33,531 nucleotides of DNA from a virus: IMG/VR virus record IMGVR_UViG_3300030419_007235, positions 1 through 33,531 of that record; one strand, given 5' to 3'. Positions 23,487 through 31,547 of this stretch are shown one piece after another. The notes beneath the pieces are model-generated. The model was given only the letters and a program-made list of their open reading frames with translations. It did not search any database and had not been told where the DNA came from. A program made the position numbers and the translations under genes. Each line of letters starts with the position of its first letter. Within the stretch, counting starts at the first letter, position 1.

Positions 23487-24687
23487 ACTTAGAAAATTAA
23501 TTAATCAAATCAGGCTTGAAGAGGCTCTTGAAAAGGGTGTCAAGGAAGTCAAACATCCTTTCAAAGCAGTTTTTATCTTTGGGCCCGCAGGTGCAGGTAA
23601 GACTACGACCAAAGACTTTCTTGGATTGCCAGATGAATTTGTCCCTTTAACATCAGATGACGCTATTGAAAAAGTGTTTCCCAAATTTGGTATCTCGCTA
23701 GATTTTCGAGAGGAGTATCCTAAAAAAACAGAAATTAGAAAGCTTCTTCAACAAAGGACTTCTGAAAAGACAATAAGAAAAGTAAACCAGATGCTTCCTC
23801 TCTTTTTTGACACCACGGGAGAAAATGTTTCAAAACTTATTAAAATCATGGATGCTCTGGAAAGAGTTGGATACGATATTGCGGTTTTTCAAATAAACGT
23901 GCCACCGGATGTATCTATTGCAGCAGATTTGGGCAGGGATCGCACCTTGGGTTCAGAAATCATACAATCTATTTCTAACGATTATCAGAGGGACGTGGCT
24001 AAAGGCGCTGCCTATCTTAATCAACTTGGTAGACGAGGGGTGACACTTTTATCCAATTCTATTTATCCAAACATTTTTCATTTTGCAAAACCAGGCACAC
24101 TTCGACCGGGAGTTCCAAAAGATATTCTGTGGCAAGGAAAGTTGAAGTTAAACGATCCAGAGGGAAAAGCAGATCCGACATACATTGACAACCCGTTTTA
24201 TGGAGCATCGGAAAAAGAAAATGCCAAAATTCTTAACGATGCTAAAAAAGTTGCACAAGAATGGATTTCGGACAGAAACCCTAAAAACCCTATCGGAAGA
24301 GTGGTTTTAAATGCGCTGTCATATATCCAGTCTCAGGGTGTTGCCGACTTGGGAGATCAAATGTCAGACATTGCCAAATACATAGTGTGGGCAACTGAGA
24401 ACGGTAAGCCAGTCCCACCTGTCGTCAATGAAGCATCGAAAGCGCTTTTTGATCTTGAGGCAAAACTGAGAAAAACAACTCCGGCTCCCAAAAAGCCCGG
24501 AAAAGATGTCACAGCCAAAAGCGTAAAAGGAGTCGATGGACCCGTTCCCGCCTCTCTTCTGCCAACCTATGCCGATCCAGCGACACCAATTAAAAGCCCT
24601 GCTGATATACTTTATAAAGATAAGCCCTTAAAGCTAAGAGAGTTAAGAGATTTTGTTAGCCAGTTCAATAAAAAAAATAAACCTTGA
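23473..24687 (+). CDS. P-loop kinase-like protein (zeta-toxin-like) with a candidate capsid-targeting leader
   Basis: 404 residues from ATG 23473 (an in-frame TTG at 23461 is less likely). Walker A GPAGAGKT spans 37-44, and FFDTTGEN (about 111-118) and DLGRDRTLGSEII (about 150-162) follow the order of zeta-toxin and related small-molecule kinases. After about residue 220 the sequence is unfamiliar, with a Pro/Lys linker near 335-350 and a basic C-terminus. Residues 1-17 form an amphipathic helix ending L15-E16-E17-A18, which fits the T4 prohead-protease consensus (Leu/Ile)-x-Glu before Ala/Gly. Such leaders target internal head proteins. So it may be packaged and injected; substrate unknown. 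It overlaps the upstream membrane-protein gene. Confidence 0.65.
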   Translation: MLLNELRKLINQIRLEEALEKGVKEVKHPFKAVFIFGPAGAGKTTTKDFLGLPDEFVPLTSDDAIEKVFPKFGISLDFREEYPKKTEIRKLLQQRTSEKTIRKVNQMLPLFFDTTGENVSKLIKIMDALERVGYDIAVFQINVPPDVSIAADLGRDRTLGSEIIQSISNDYQRDVAKGAAYLNQLGRRGVTLLSNSIYPNIFHFAKPGTLRPGVPKDILWQGKLKLNDPEGKADPTYIDNPFYGASEKENAKILNDAKKVAQEWISDRNPKNPIGRVVLNALSYIQSQGVADLGDQMSDIAKYIVWATENGKPVPPVVNEASKALFDLEAKLRKTTPAPKKPGKDVTAKSVKGVDGPVPASLLPTYADPATPIKSPADILYKDKPLKLRELRDFVSQFNKKNKP

Positions 24688-24712
24688 CAGACATATTAAA
24701 TCTTGTTATATT
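24684..24712 (+). promoter_or_regulatory. Sigma70-like promoter
   Basis: TTGACA (24684-24689, overlapping the kinase-like stop), 17-bp spacer ending in TGT, TATATT (24707-24712). It drives the small gene at 24738 and the ClpP-like gene. Confidence 0.82.
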
Positions 24713-24737
24713 ATTAATACCATAGAAGGAGAATAAC

Positions 24738-25046
24738 ATGAAAGCTTGGGCGTGGAGACGTGAAACTGACAATAACAAAGCAAACTATTGTCTTCAAGTG
24801 GAGAATATCAAGGGCAAAAGAGCATTAAACAAGGTTGTTAAGATACTTGGTGATTGGGAGATCATCGGTGATGGGTTTAATTCCAAAACCGAAGAGTACA
24901 CGATGATTTTTTCAACGGATTTTGATAATTCACACAAATGGCAAGCTTGGGCTGAAAAGTTTCCTATTTATTTGGTTGAGCTAACATCACATGGAAACGA
25001 AAAATTACGAAACAAAAAGCTTGTAAAAGCGGGGGCAGTATTATGA
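24738..25046 (+). CDS. Small protein of unknown function
   Basis: 102 residues, Trp/Lys-rich, alternating predicted strands and helices. No family recognised, no membrane segment. It has a strong AAGGAG site and its own consensus promoter, and overlaps the ClpP-like gene by 4 bases (ATGA), so the two are made together. A role as partner or substrate adaptor of the ClpP-like protein is possible but only positional. Confidence 0.6.
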   Translation: MKAWAWRRETDNNKANYCLQVENIKGKRALNKVVKILGDWEIIGDGFNSKTEEYTMIFSTDFDNSHKWQAWAEKFPIYLVELTSHGNEKLRNKKLVKAGAVL

Positions 25047-25702
25047 TTTTTGTACCAAAAATGGCCGCGAAGAAAAAAGAGGAAGAACAGGTAGATGCAG
25101 AAAAGATCGAGCCGGTTCATATCGTAGAAAAAAAAGATGACACACCTCGTATCATGGGGATTTGTGGCGATCTTGATGAGGAAAAAGCCGGAGAGCTAAT
25201 GTATGGCATGATTGCGCTATACGAAAGTGGCACTAGTTATGCCTTAAAAGACCCTAAAGATGAAAACTCTGATATTTTGGTTTCATACGAGCCATTTGAA
25301 TTTATTATTTCCACTCTCGGTGGAAACGCGCAAGAAATGTTTAGCCTTCACGATCTTATGCGCGTTCTTAGGGAAAATTGCGACATCCATACCGTGGGTC
25401 TCGGTAAGGTGTTCTCAGCAGGTACGCTCTTGTTAGCGTCTGGAAGCAAAGGGAAGCGCAGGATTGGTAAGAATTGTCGTGTCATGATCCACAGTGTTCT
25501 CGGTGGAAATCACGGCTCTCTTCACAATCTTGAAAACGAGATGGATGAAATTCGTTGGACCCAAGATCGCTATATTGAGGCGATGGTTGAGGAGACTAAT
25601 ATGACAAAAGCTCATCTCAAGAAGATTCTTAACCGAAAGGTTAATGCCTACTTTACCGCAGAGGAGGCAATAGAACTCGGTATTGCGGATATTATATTTT
25701 AA
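25043..25702 (+). CDS. ClpP-like serine protease (S14 family), catalytic Asp apparently replaced
   Basis: 219 residues. FEFIISTLGGNAQEMFSLHDLMR (86-108) is the ClpP oxyanion/handle region, GKVFSAGTLLLASG holds the nucleophile S125, and VMIHSVLGG holds H150. In the E. coli alignment the catalytic Asp before FLSAPEA falls on N201 (RKVNAYFTAEEA), so the triad looks like Ser-His-Asn. A Lys/Glu-rich N-terminal extension of about 35 residues is not standard. S14 proteins in phages can be head-maturation proteases or degrade host proteins; without a ClpX partner here, either is possible. ATG 25043 overlaps the upstream gene; an in-frame ATG at 25061 is an alternative start. Confidence 0.85.
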   Translation: MIFVPKMAAKKKEEEQVDAEKIEPVHIVEKKDDTPRIMGICGDLDEEKAGELMYGMIALYESGTSYALKDPKDENSDILVSYEPFEFIISTLGGNAQEMFSLHDLMRVLRENCDIHTVGLGKVFSAGTLLLASGSKGKRRIGKNCRVMIHSVLGGNHGSLHNLENEMDEIRWTQDRYIEAMVEETNMTKAHLKKILNRKVNAYFTAEEAIELGIADIIF

Positions 25703-25711
25703 GGAAACAAA

Positions 25712-26350
25712 ATGGCAGTTATCAAAGGGCTTCACGCCTTTATCATTAAAGAACAGTTTAGAAAGTCGCTACAAGCAAAAGGACATGTGTTTTTTGGACT
25801 TGAAAACAAGTCTCCATACAATGTTAATATTATTGGTGTGCGTAGCGAACAGGATATCTTCAATAAGTTTGATGATGCCCTTGTAGTGATTTATCGCGAC
25901 AAAAAGAAGAACTGGGAGGTTCGATCATATTCGATCACAACAGACCCAGGCAAGATTTGGCAAGAAAAGCCGATGAATAGTAAGGGGTGTGCTATTCTCG
26001 TGCCAGACCAGTATCGAGGCGTTTACCAGATTGATGGTCACGGCGTTACGCGCTATACAGCATTGTGTCAAAGGCTCGGAGACGTAAAAGTATATAGGGA
26101 CGCTGATAAGGACCACGAGCACGACCGAGATGCTGGCACCATGGACGAGGGGATGTTCGGAATTAATATTCATCGTAGCCGCAAGTATGGTGAGGCAGAT
26201 CTTGTAAATTCTTACTCCGCAGGTTGCCAAGTTTTTAAAAACACTAATGATTTCAATGATTTCATGAAATTGATTCAAAAAAGCGCCGATAAGTTTGGAA
26301 ATGCTTTCACATATACCCTCATCAATGAGGGCGACCTGTTGGGGTTTTAA
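25712..26350 (+). CDS. L,D-transpeptidase-like (YkuD-like) cysteine-domain protein
   Basis: 212 residues. FGINIHRSRKYGEADLVNSYSAGCQVFKNTNDFNDFM (149-186) carries H154 and S169-A-G-C172 in the arrangement of the YkuD catalytic His and Cys (IHG...S.GCIR). An N-terminal barrel-like region contains a DPGKIW stretch. The classic GCIR arginine is replaced by Gln-Val, as in a group of phage and Bacteroidetes proteins. It could cut or crosslink peptidoglycan during entry or lysis, but no signal peptide is present, so export would need a tail or holin. It directly follows the ClpP-like gene by 9 bases. Confidence 0.5.
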   Translation: MAVIKGLHAFIIKEQFRKSLQAKGHVFFGLENKSPYNVNIIGVRSEQDIFNKFDDALVVIYRDKKKNWEVRSYSITTDPGKIWQEKPMNSKGCAILVPDQYRGVYQIDGHGVTRYTALCQRLGDVKVYRDADKDHEHDRDAGTMDEGMFGINIHRSRKYGEADLVNSYSAGCQVFKNTNDFNDFMKLIQKSADKFGNAFTYTLINEGDLLGF

Positions 26351-26352
26351 AA

Positions 26353-26361
26353 ACTATTTAT
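26353..26361 (+). promoter_or_regulatory. CTATTTATA element at a gene start
   Basis: CTATTTATA fills the 16-base junction between the stop at 26350 and ATG 26367. No Shine-Dalgarno sequence is present. It is a second exact copy of the element at 9088. Confidence 0.35.
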
Positions 26362-26366
26362 ATATT

Positions 26367-27581
26367 ATGAACCAGCTTGACTTATTAGTAGAAAATTACT
26401 TCACCGAATCTTTTGAGACCTCCGATCTTCTTCGGCTGGTTGAACAGGTGATGGAAGAGCAGCCGAACCAGTCACTAACGGCATGTGAGCAGGCAAAGCC
26501 CAAGGAAGCGGGAAAGAGGTTTGAATGGGTGGTGGTATATAAAGCGCGGGAAAGAGCCAAAGCTGCCCCACTTTCCGATGATAAATACATGTGTGCCGCA
26601 AACAGTTGGGCTCAACAACCATATCCCAAGGAAGATTCAGGGGTTACACTCGGAGACCTTGCTGACAAGGCTATAGATAAGGCTCTGGAATCTGGGGCAA
26701 TAACAATGAAAGATCTTGCACAAGCAGACATGCAAAGAATGGGCGAGCAAAACCCTTTCAATGACGAAAATAGAAAAGCAATCGAAATAAAGACAGATAT
26801 TGTATTTGGAGACAAAACTATTTCCGTAAAGCTATCGGGAGATGTCCAAGGGCAGAGCAGCGAAGCATTTAGCACAGTTCAGCAAATGAACAATGTGTTT
26901 ACAGAAGTCTTTGACAATTGGGAAGCCATAAATAAGAAGATTGACGAAAAAGTGTTAGAGCAGGTAAAGAAAGATTTAGAAAAGACCTTCGCTAAAATGA
27001 AAAGAATTGGGAAACAGGCTCGCCTTACGCCATCAAGGGTTAAGACACTTGTGCTGAAGGATCTGAAAAGTTCAGAGCCAAAGAAGAGGGCAAAAGCTAA
27101 AAAGAGATACGATGCACTCCTCGCCGCCCAAATTATTGACCAACAAGGTGAAATTCTCGTACAAGCATTGAATCAGGCTACATGGGAGGAAAATCATAGA
27201 CAATATATGAACGATGCAATAAACAAGCTGCTAGATTTTGATGAAGATCTGCGACGAACACTCACTGATGAAGTTCTCACAGGACGCAGAATGTTTGCAC
27301 ACGCGCCAGGAGCAGCATCAGAATATATATTATCTCCAGAACACTTCTTTGTGTTGGCTCCAGAGGTTAAAGGATACAGCAATTCTATTGACATCTTTTC
27401 CAAAGCCATGAAAGTGGATGTAAGACCTAAGAGCGGTAGGAGAATTGAAGGTACAACTATTGGCGTAAAGCCAGCTTACAGATTTGACCTTAAGAGAAAA
27501 GCCGTAGGAGAGGCAATAGAATACTTTGCAGCCTTAAAGAAAGCTAATGAAGCAGAGCAAGCAGCGCTTGGCTTAAAATAA
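26367..27581 (+). CDS. Large unknown protein, helical, possible virion-associated
   Basis: 404 residues from ATG 26367; an upstream in-frame ATG at 26295 overlaps the preceding gene and is rejected. The N-terminus (MNQLDLLVENYFTES...LLRLVEQVMEEQ) is an amphipathic helical leader. A Lys/Glu-rich helical middle (about 180-300) follows, then VLTGRRMFAHAPGAASEYIL (about 317-336), a motif I associate with uncharacterised aquatic T4-like phage proteins, and a C-terminal alpha/beta part. No enzymatic motif is visible. Lack of a Shine-Dalgarno site and the CTATTTATA element suggest a late class gene. Function unknown. Confidence 0.65.
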   Translation: MNQLDLLVENYFTESFETSDLLRLVEQVMEEQPNQSLTACEQAKPKEAGKRFEWVVVYKARERAKAAPLSDDKYMCAANSWAQQPYPKEDSGVTLGDLADKAIDKALESGAITMKDLAQADMQRMGEQNPFNDENRKAIEIKTDIVFGDKTISVKLSGDVQGQSSEAFSTVQQMNNVFTEVFDNWEAINKKIDEKVLEQVKKDLEKTFAKMKRIGKQARLTPSRVKTLVLKDLKSSEPKKRAKAKKRYDALLAAQIIDQQGEILVQALNQATWEENHRQYMNDAINKLLDFDEDLRRTLTDEVLTGRRMFAHAPGAASEYILSPEHFFVLAPEVKGYSNSIDIFSKAMKVDVRPKSGRRIEGTTIGVKPAYRFDLKRKAVGEAIEYFAALKKANEAEQAALGLK

Positions 27582-27598
27582 AATAACCAGAGGTAGAA

Positions 27599-28393
27599 TT
27601 GAAATCACCACTACGCTATCCAGGCGGCAAAAGCCGTGCTGTGAAACATATACTTCCACACTTTCCAGAAGATATCCGAGAGGTGTGCTCTCCGTTCTTG
27701 GGTGGGGGCTCAATTGAGCTAGCCTTGGCTGAGAGGGGTATACAGGTTTACGGATATGACACTTTTGAGCCGTTAATTTGGTTTTGGCTTGCTCTTCTTG
27801 GAAACCCCGAGGCGTTGGCCAACGAGGCAGACTCGCTCAGAAAGTATAAAGACTACTATTATGGACACCGAGGCTTGCCCAAGGATGATTTTAATTTAAT
27901 CAAGGAAGAGATGAAAAATGAAAAAAAATACTCTCTTCAAAACGCAGCAAAGTTTTATGCCCTGAATCGTTCGTCCTTTTCAGGGGCAACTCTTAGCGGA
28001 GGATGGTCCAAGCGGGCATCTTATGAAAGGTTTACAGATTCGTCCATAGAAAGGGTGCGGCAATTCAAAGAGCCGAAGTTGTATGTTTCCGCGCAACATT
28101 TCAAGCATTCAATCCCAGCACACCCGAAAACTTTTCTATATCTTGATCCGCCTTATCTTTTGGGCAAAGATAGAGAACACCTTTATGGAAATGCGGGAGA
28201 CAAGCATAAAGGGTTTGACCACGCGGGCTTGGCAAATATACTAAAAAAAAGAGATAATTGGATTTTATCTTATAATAATTGCCCAGAGATATTGAAACTA
28301 TATGAAGGATATGATATTCTATATCCAGATTGGAAGTACGGCATGTCGTCAGATAAGAACTCCAAAGAAGTATTAATTATTAACAAGGTTTAA
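27599..28393 (+). CDS. dam: DNA adenine methyltransferase (D12 class, Dam-like)
   Basis: 264 residues with all D12-class N6-adenine methylase motifs: PLRYPGGK (4-11), SPFLGGGSIEL (31-41, SAM-binding motif I), YGYD (51-54) and catalytic motif IV DPPY (183-186). It methylates adenine in phage or host DNA, either to protect against restriction or to mark strands; the target sequence cannot be read from protein. Starts at TTG 27599 with AGAGG upstream and lies directly before groEL with a two-base gap, so both are cotranscribed. Position between the unknown large protein and a chaperonin gives no further hint. Confidence 0.93.
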   Translation: MKSPLRYPGGKSRAVKHILPHFPEDIREVCSPFLGGGSIELALAERGIQVYGYDTFEPLIWFWLALLGNPEALANEADSLRKYKDYYYGHRGLPKDDFNLIKEEMKNEKKYSLQNAAKFYALNRSSFSGATLSGGWSKRASYERFTDSSIERVRQFKEPKLYVSAQHFKHSIPAHPKTFLYLDPPYLLGKDREHLYGNAGDKHKGFDHAGLANILKKRDNWILSYNNCPEILKLYEGYDILYPDWKYGMSSDKNSKEVLIINKV

Positions 28394-28395
28394 AG

Positions 28396-29967
28396 ATGAG
28401 CAGAAAATATTGTTCCAACGAGGAGCTACAATCAAAAATATTACAAGGTGTTGAGACTTTAGCTGATAATGTCGCAACGACACTTGGTCCCAAGGGTCGC
28501 AACGTCATTTTGCAAGAGAAGGGCAAGCGCCCCATCATTACAAAGGATGGTGTAACCGTTGCCAAGTTTGTCGATTTTGATGACTACTTCATGAACGCGG
28601 GGGCCCAAGTTATAAAACAAGCAGCGGAACAAACAAACACTGATGCCGGAGATGGCACAACTACTACAACTATTCTTTGCCGAGCAATTCTTCAACATGC
28701 TCAGCGATATATAACCGCAGGGGTTTCGCCAGTTGAGCTTAAGCGGGGTATCGATAAGGCAGTACAAGTTGTCGTTGCCAATCTTGAGGAGCAATCACGC
28801 CCAATTTCTTCTCTTGACGACATTAAGCGAATTGCTACAATTTCGGCCAATGGAGACGAAGTAATTGGAAACCTTGTTGCTACTGCTGTTGATCAAGCGG
28901 GCAAAGATGGAGCAATCACAATAGAAGAAGCTCGATCTGTTGAGACATCCCTTGATCTTGTGGAGGGTTTTCGGCTCGCGTCTGGTTGGGCAGCGTCGGC
29001 TTTCGTTACCCACGAACGAACAGCTACTACAAGATATAGCAACCCGTTGCTCTTGGTCACGGACGAAAAAATTGAAACAGTGGATCAAATTCTTCCTGTG
29101 CTTGAGGTTGTCGCACGAGAGGGCAGACCCCTTGTTATTTTTGCAGAAGAGATTGAGGGACAGGCATTAGCCGCACTGATTATGAATACAGTTCGTGGTA
29201 CTATGAAAGTGGCAGCGGTGAAAGCTCCTCGTTATGGTGAAGAGCGAAGAGGCATTCTTGAAGATCTTGCCACCTCTACAGGTGCAACATTTGTCAATAG
29301 GTTGAGCGGCATGAAAGTGTCCGAAGCAAAACTTCAAGACCTTGGGTCAGCCTCTAAGATTGAAATCACTAGATACTTGACCACTATTATGGGAGGTAAA
29401 GGTGATCTAGATAATGTAGAAAAAAGAATTGAAACACTTAAGTCACAATTAGCGGATACAGAAAATATTCATGAATGTGAACGACTACAAGATCGTATCA
29501 CAAAGCTTGCATCTGGTGTTGCAGTAATTCGAGTCGGCGGTGCCACTGAGGTAGAAATGATCGAGAAGAAGCACCGTATTGAAGACGCTCTTGAGGCGGT
29601 TAAATCTGCCCAGCAAGAGGGGATTGTCGCAGGCGGGGGCACAGCCTTTATTCGTGCATCAAATGATTTAAGTGTTGAGACCGAAAATGAAGAACAGGAA
29701 CTGGGAGTAGAAATAATTAAAGGCGCAATTCAAGAACCAATTCGTCAAATGGCAATTAATGCCGGTTCGTCACCAGACTTGACCGTCTCACGTATTTTAC
29801 TATCTGAACAAAATGAAGGGTGGGATTTTTCGACAGGAGAGTTTGTCGATCTGTTTGAAACAGGTATTCTCGACCCGGCCAAGGTGGCTCGATGTGCTTT
29901 GCAAAATGCAGCTTCCGCAGCAGGCACATTAATCACAGCAAATTATGCTATTGTCGAGGCTCAATAG
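28396..29967 (+). CDS. groEL: GroEL chaperonin, phage-encoded
   Basis: 523 residues, against about 548 for bacterial GroEL. LGPKGRNVIL (30-39), ITKDGVTVAK (48-57), DAGDGTTTTTIL (83-94, with D86 equivalent to catalytic Asp87) and EGIVAGGGTAFIRA all match the equatorial domain; the apical domain (about 190-370) is present but more divergent. The usual C-terminal Gly-Gly-Met repeat is absent; it ends NYAIVEAQ. It would form the ATP-driven folding cage for phage proteins, probably with the GroES-like protein at 13770. It is far from that gene and instead follows the dam gene by two bases, with a weak AAGG ribosome site. Phages with GroEL are known but uncommon. Confidence 0.96.
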   Translation: MSRKYCSNEELQSKILQGVETLADNVATTLGPKGRNVILQEKGKRPIITKDGVTVAKFVDFDDYFMNAGAQVIKQAAEQTNTDAGDGTTTTTILCRAILQHAQRYITAGVSPVELKRGIDKAVQVVVANLEEQSRPISSLDDIKRIATISANGDEVIGNLVATAVDQAGKDGAITIEEARSVETSLDLVEGFRLASGWAASAFVTHERTATTRYSNPLLLVTDEKIETVDQILPVLEVVAREGRPLVIFAEEIEGQALAALIMNTVRGTMKVAAVKAPRYGEERRGILEDLATSTGATFVNRLSGMKVSEAKLQDLGSASKIEITRYLTTIMGGKGDLDNVEKRIETLKSQLADTENIHECERLQDRITKLASGVAVIRVGGATEVEMIEKKHRIEDALEAVKSAQQEGIVAGGGTAFIRASNDLSVETENEEQELGVEIIKGAIQEPIRQMAINAGSSPDLTVSRILLSEQNEGWDFSTGEFVDLFETGILDPAKVARCALQNAASAAGTLITANYAIVEAQ

Positions 29968-29977
29968 CAAGAAGCCA

Positions 29978-29987
29978 ACTATATATT
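29978..29987 (+). promoter_or_regulatory. Variant of the CTATTTATA element
   Basis: CTATATATTA lies between the GroEL stop and the GTG/ATG start at 29989/29992, again with no Shine-Dalgarno sequence. It resembles but is not identical to the elements at 9088, 26353 and 33130. Confidence 0.25.
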
Positions 29988-29991
29988 AGTG

Positions 29992-30273
29992 ATGGACGAG
30001 CATACCGATACACTGATAGAGTTGAATGCTAAATTGGAGCGCCTGCTCAATGGCATTGATTCGCTTTCCGCAAATCAAGAGCGCATGTGCGAGGATATAT
30101 CCAAGATTAAAGAAGCAGTTTATAATCCTGATTCGGGATTGTATGCAAGAATAAGGGCACTAGAATTATGGAAAGAAAGTACCTCAAGAGTTCAGTGGCT
30201 TGTCACATCTGGAGTGATAATGTTGCTTGTTAAAATGTTTTGGGATGTCATGACGGCAGGAGGGGTTGGCTAG
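29992..30273 (+). CDS. Coiled-coil protein with a C-terminal membrane segment
   Basis: 93 residues from ATG 29992. Residues 1-50 form heptads with Leu/Ile positions, DSGLYARIRALELWKES (47-64) follows, then a hydrophobic segment QWLVTSGVIMLLVKMFW (67-83). The arrangement resembles the phage XhlA-type hemolysin/lysis helper (coiled coil plus one C-terminal membrane helix). That could place it in lysis or membrane docking. No holin or endolysin gene is adjacent, so this is weak. It overlaps the next long reading frame only if that gene began at TTG 30266. Confidence 0.5.
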   Translation: MDEHTDTLIELNAKLERLLNGIDSLSANQERMCEDISKIKEAVYNPDSGLYARIRALELWKESTSRVQWLVTSGVIMLLVKMFWDVMTAGGVG

Positions 30274-30280
30274 GAGACAA

Positions 30281-30928
30281 ATGGACTACTACTCTTCATA
30301 TAAGAAGGTCGCCGTACCCCGCATATCTGATCCAAAAATATTAGAGCGCATTAATTTACTTAAGCAGGAGAAAAATATCAGTCCAAACGTATTTTCTTTT
30401 CTGTCATCTCTTGCCGCAAGCTATAAAAAATATGGCGGGATTACTGAAAAACAATGTAATGCTTTTTACGATATTGAGAAAAGTTATTTAAAAAACGATA
30501 ATAGCTCAAATACAGCTTGGCAAGAACAATATAATGAAACGCATAGGGAGATTGCAAAGATTTGTGCTCTCTATTACTGTGCCAACCCTCCATACTATGG
30601 TGACTTAGCATACCGAGTGCTTTACGATAAAGAGTTTGTACCCACCAATAAACAATACGATTCTTTAACTGGCAACAAGTACGCTAAAAAAGTTTTAGAG
30701 TCACACTATTCAAGTCCAAAATTCAAAGTTAACGACTATGTGTCCTTAAGAAAGAACAATCCTTGTGAAATTAATGAGCGAAAAAATATATTTATTGTCA
30801 TTCAAGTCGCACCGGCACCAATTACGACGGCTGCGAAAAATACAAAAAAATATAAGATTTTACCAATTGACGGCACCTCCACCCACATTGTGGAAGAGCG
30901 TTGGTTAAAATTTTCAACAAGAAAATAA
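30281..30928 (+). CDS. Unknown protein with a C-terminal SH3-like segment
   Basis: 215 residues from ATG 30281 with AGGAGA just upstream; an in-frame TTG at 30266 would overlap the preceding gene. The first half is helical and Lys/Tyr-rich. The last 65 residues (KFKVNDYVSLRKNN...FIVIQVAPAP...KYKILPIDG...VEERWLKF) have strand pacing of an SH3-like barrel, similar in style to the small protein at 31293. No family recognised. A sigma70-like promoter follows its stop. Confidence 0.6.
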   Translation: MDYYSSYKKVAVPRISDPKILERINLLKQEKNISPNVFSFLSSLAASYKKYGGITEKQCNAFYDIEKSYLKNDNSSNTAWQEQYNETHREIAKICALYYCANPPYYGDLAYRVLYDKEFVPTNKQYDSLTGNKYAKKVLESHYSSPKFKVNDYVSLRKNNPCEINERKNIFIVIQVAPAPITTAAKNTKKYKILPIDGTSTHIVEERWLKFSTRK

Positions 30929-30937
30929 ATAAAATAT

Positions 30938-30966
30938 TTGACATATAACAAAAGACTTGTTATAAT
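30938..30966 (+). promoter_or_regulatory. Sigma70-like promoter
   Basis: Perfect TTGACA (30938-30943), 17-bp spacer ending in TGT, perfect TATAAT (30961-30966). Serves the run of small genes 30989-32537. One of the closest matches to the consensus in the window. Confidence 0.87.
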
Positions 30967-30988
30967 ATTAATATACAATGGAGAAATT

Positions 30989-31306
30989 ATGAATGTAACC
31001 CTTAACTTAGTAACCGATTTTCAAGATATTCCAAAAGAAGTGTCACATATGTTGAAATACGTGCAAGATGAGCTACAATCCGCGTCGAAAGGCGCAGCTA
31101 ATATTAGCGATAAGATGAAAAGGAAGTCGCCAGACCACCAAGAGGGCATGGAGCTTCTTCACGCCTTGCGCCTCGAACTGGCCAAGATCGATTCGCGAAT
31201 GGAGGATTGTATGTCAATCCTCGCAGGATATATACATTATTTAGAAAACCCTCCAGAAGAACAGGTAGAAGAAGCAGTCGAAGAGGAACAAGATGAAGAA
31301 GGGTGA
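30989..31306 (+). CDS. Small helical acidic protein
   Basis: 105 residues from ATG 30989, 22 bases after the -10 element. Helical with hydrophobic heptads up to about residue 88 (LLHALRLELAKIDSRMEDCMSIL), then an acidic tail of mostly Glu. No family recognised. GGAG precedes the start; it overlaps the next gene by 14 bases. As the first gene of a small operon with a near-consensus promoter it is probably abundant early. Confidence 0.6.
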   Translation: MNVTLNLVTDFQDIPKEVSHMLKYVQDELQSASKGAANISDKMKRKSPDHQEGMELLHALRLELAKIDSRMEDCMSILAGYIHYLENPPEEQVEEAVEEEQDEEG

Positions 31307-31547
31307 TTTAGCTTATATTCCGTCCGAGGTGATGTTGTATCAATACGACTACAATCAAGGATCTTTATCAGAATATATTAAACTAAAAAAGCCATCATCG
31401 GCAGTAGTGGTCGGTAGCTCTTATAATACTTACTCAGTTTTATATAATGGGCAAACTTGGTATGTAGGTGCTCAATATGTATATCCACTCAACGATAATC
31501 ACAAGGAGGATGCCTGTGCCAACAGTCAAACTAACGGAACTTTTTAA
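31293..31547 (+). CDS. Small SH3-like protein of unknown function
   Basis: 84 residues, starting inside the previous gene with GAAGAAGG upstream. The pattern KGDLAYIPSEVML...SSAVVVGSSYNTYSVLYNGQTWYVGAQYVYPL alternates short strands and turns as in KOW/SH3-like barrels. The C-terminus is polar. It overlaps the next gene by 32 bases. No named family. Confidence 0.6.
   Translation: MKKGDLAYIPSEVMLYQYDYNQGSLSEYIKLKKPSSAVVVGSSYNTYSVLYNGQTWYVGAQYVYPLNDNHKEDACANSQTNGTF

Noticed and set aside
26295-26366. Upstream in-frame start of the large unknown protein
   Set aside because: These 24 codons lie entirely inside the preceding gene in another frame and read as noise. The CTATTTATA junction precedes ATG 26367.
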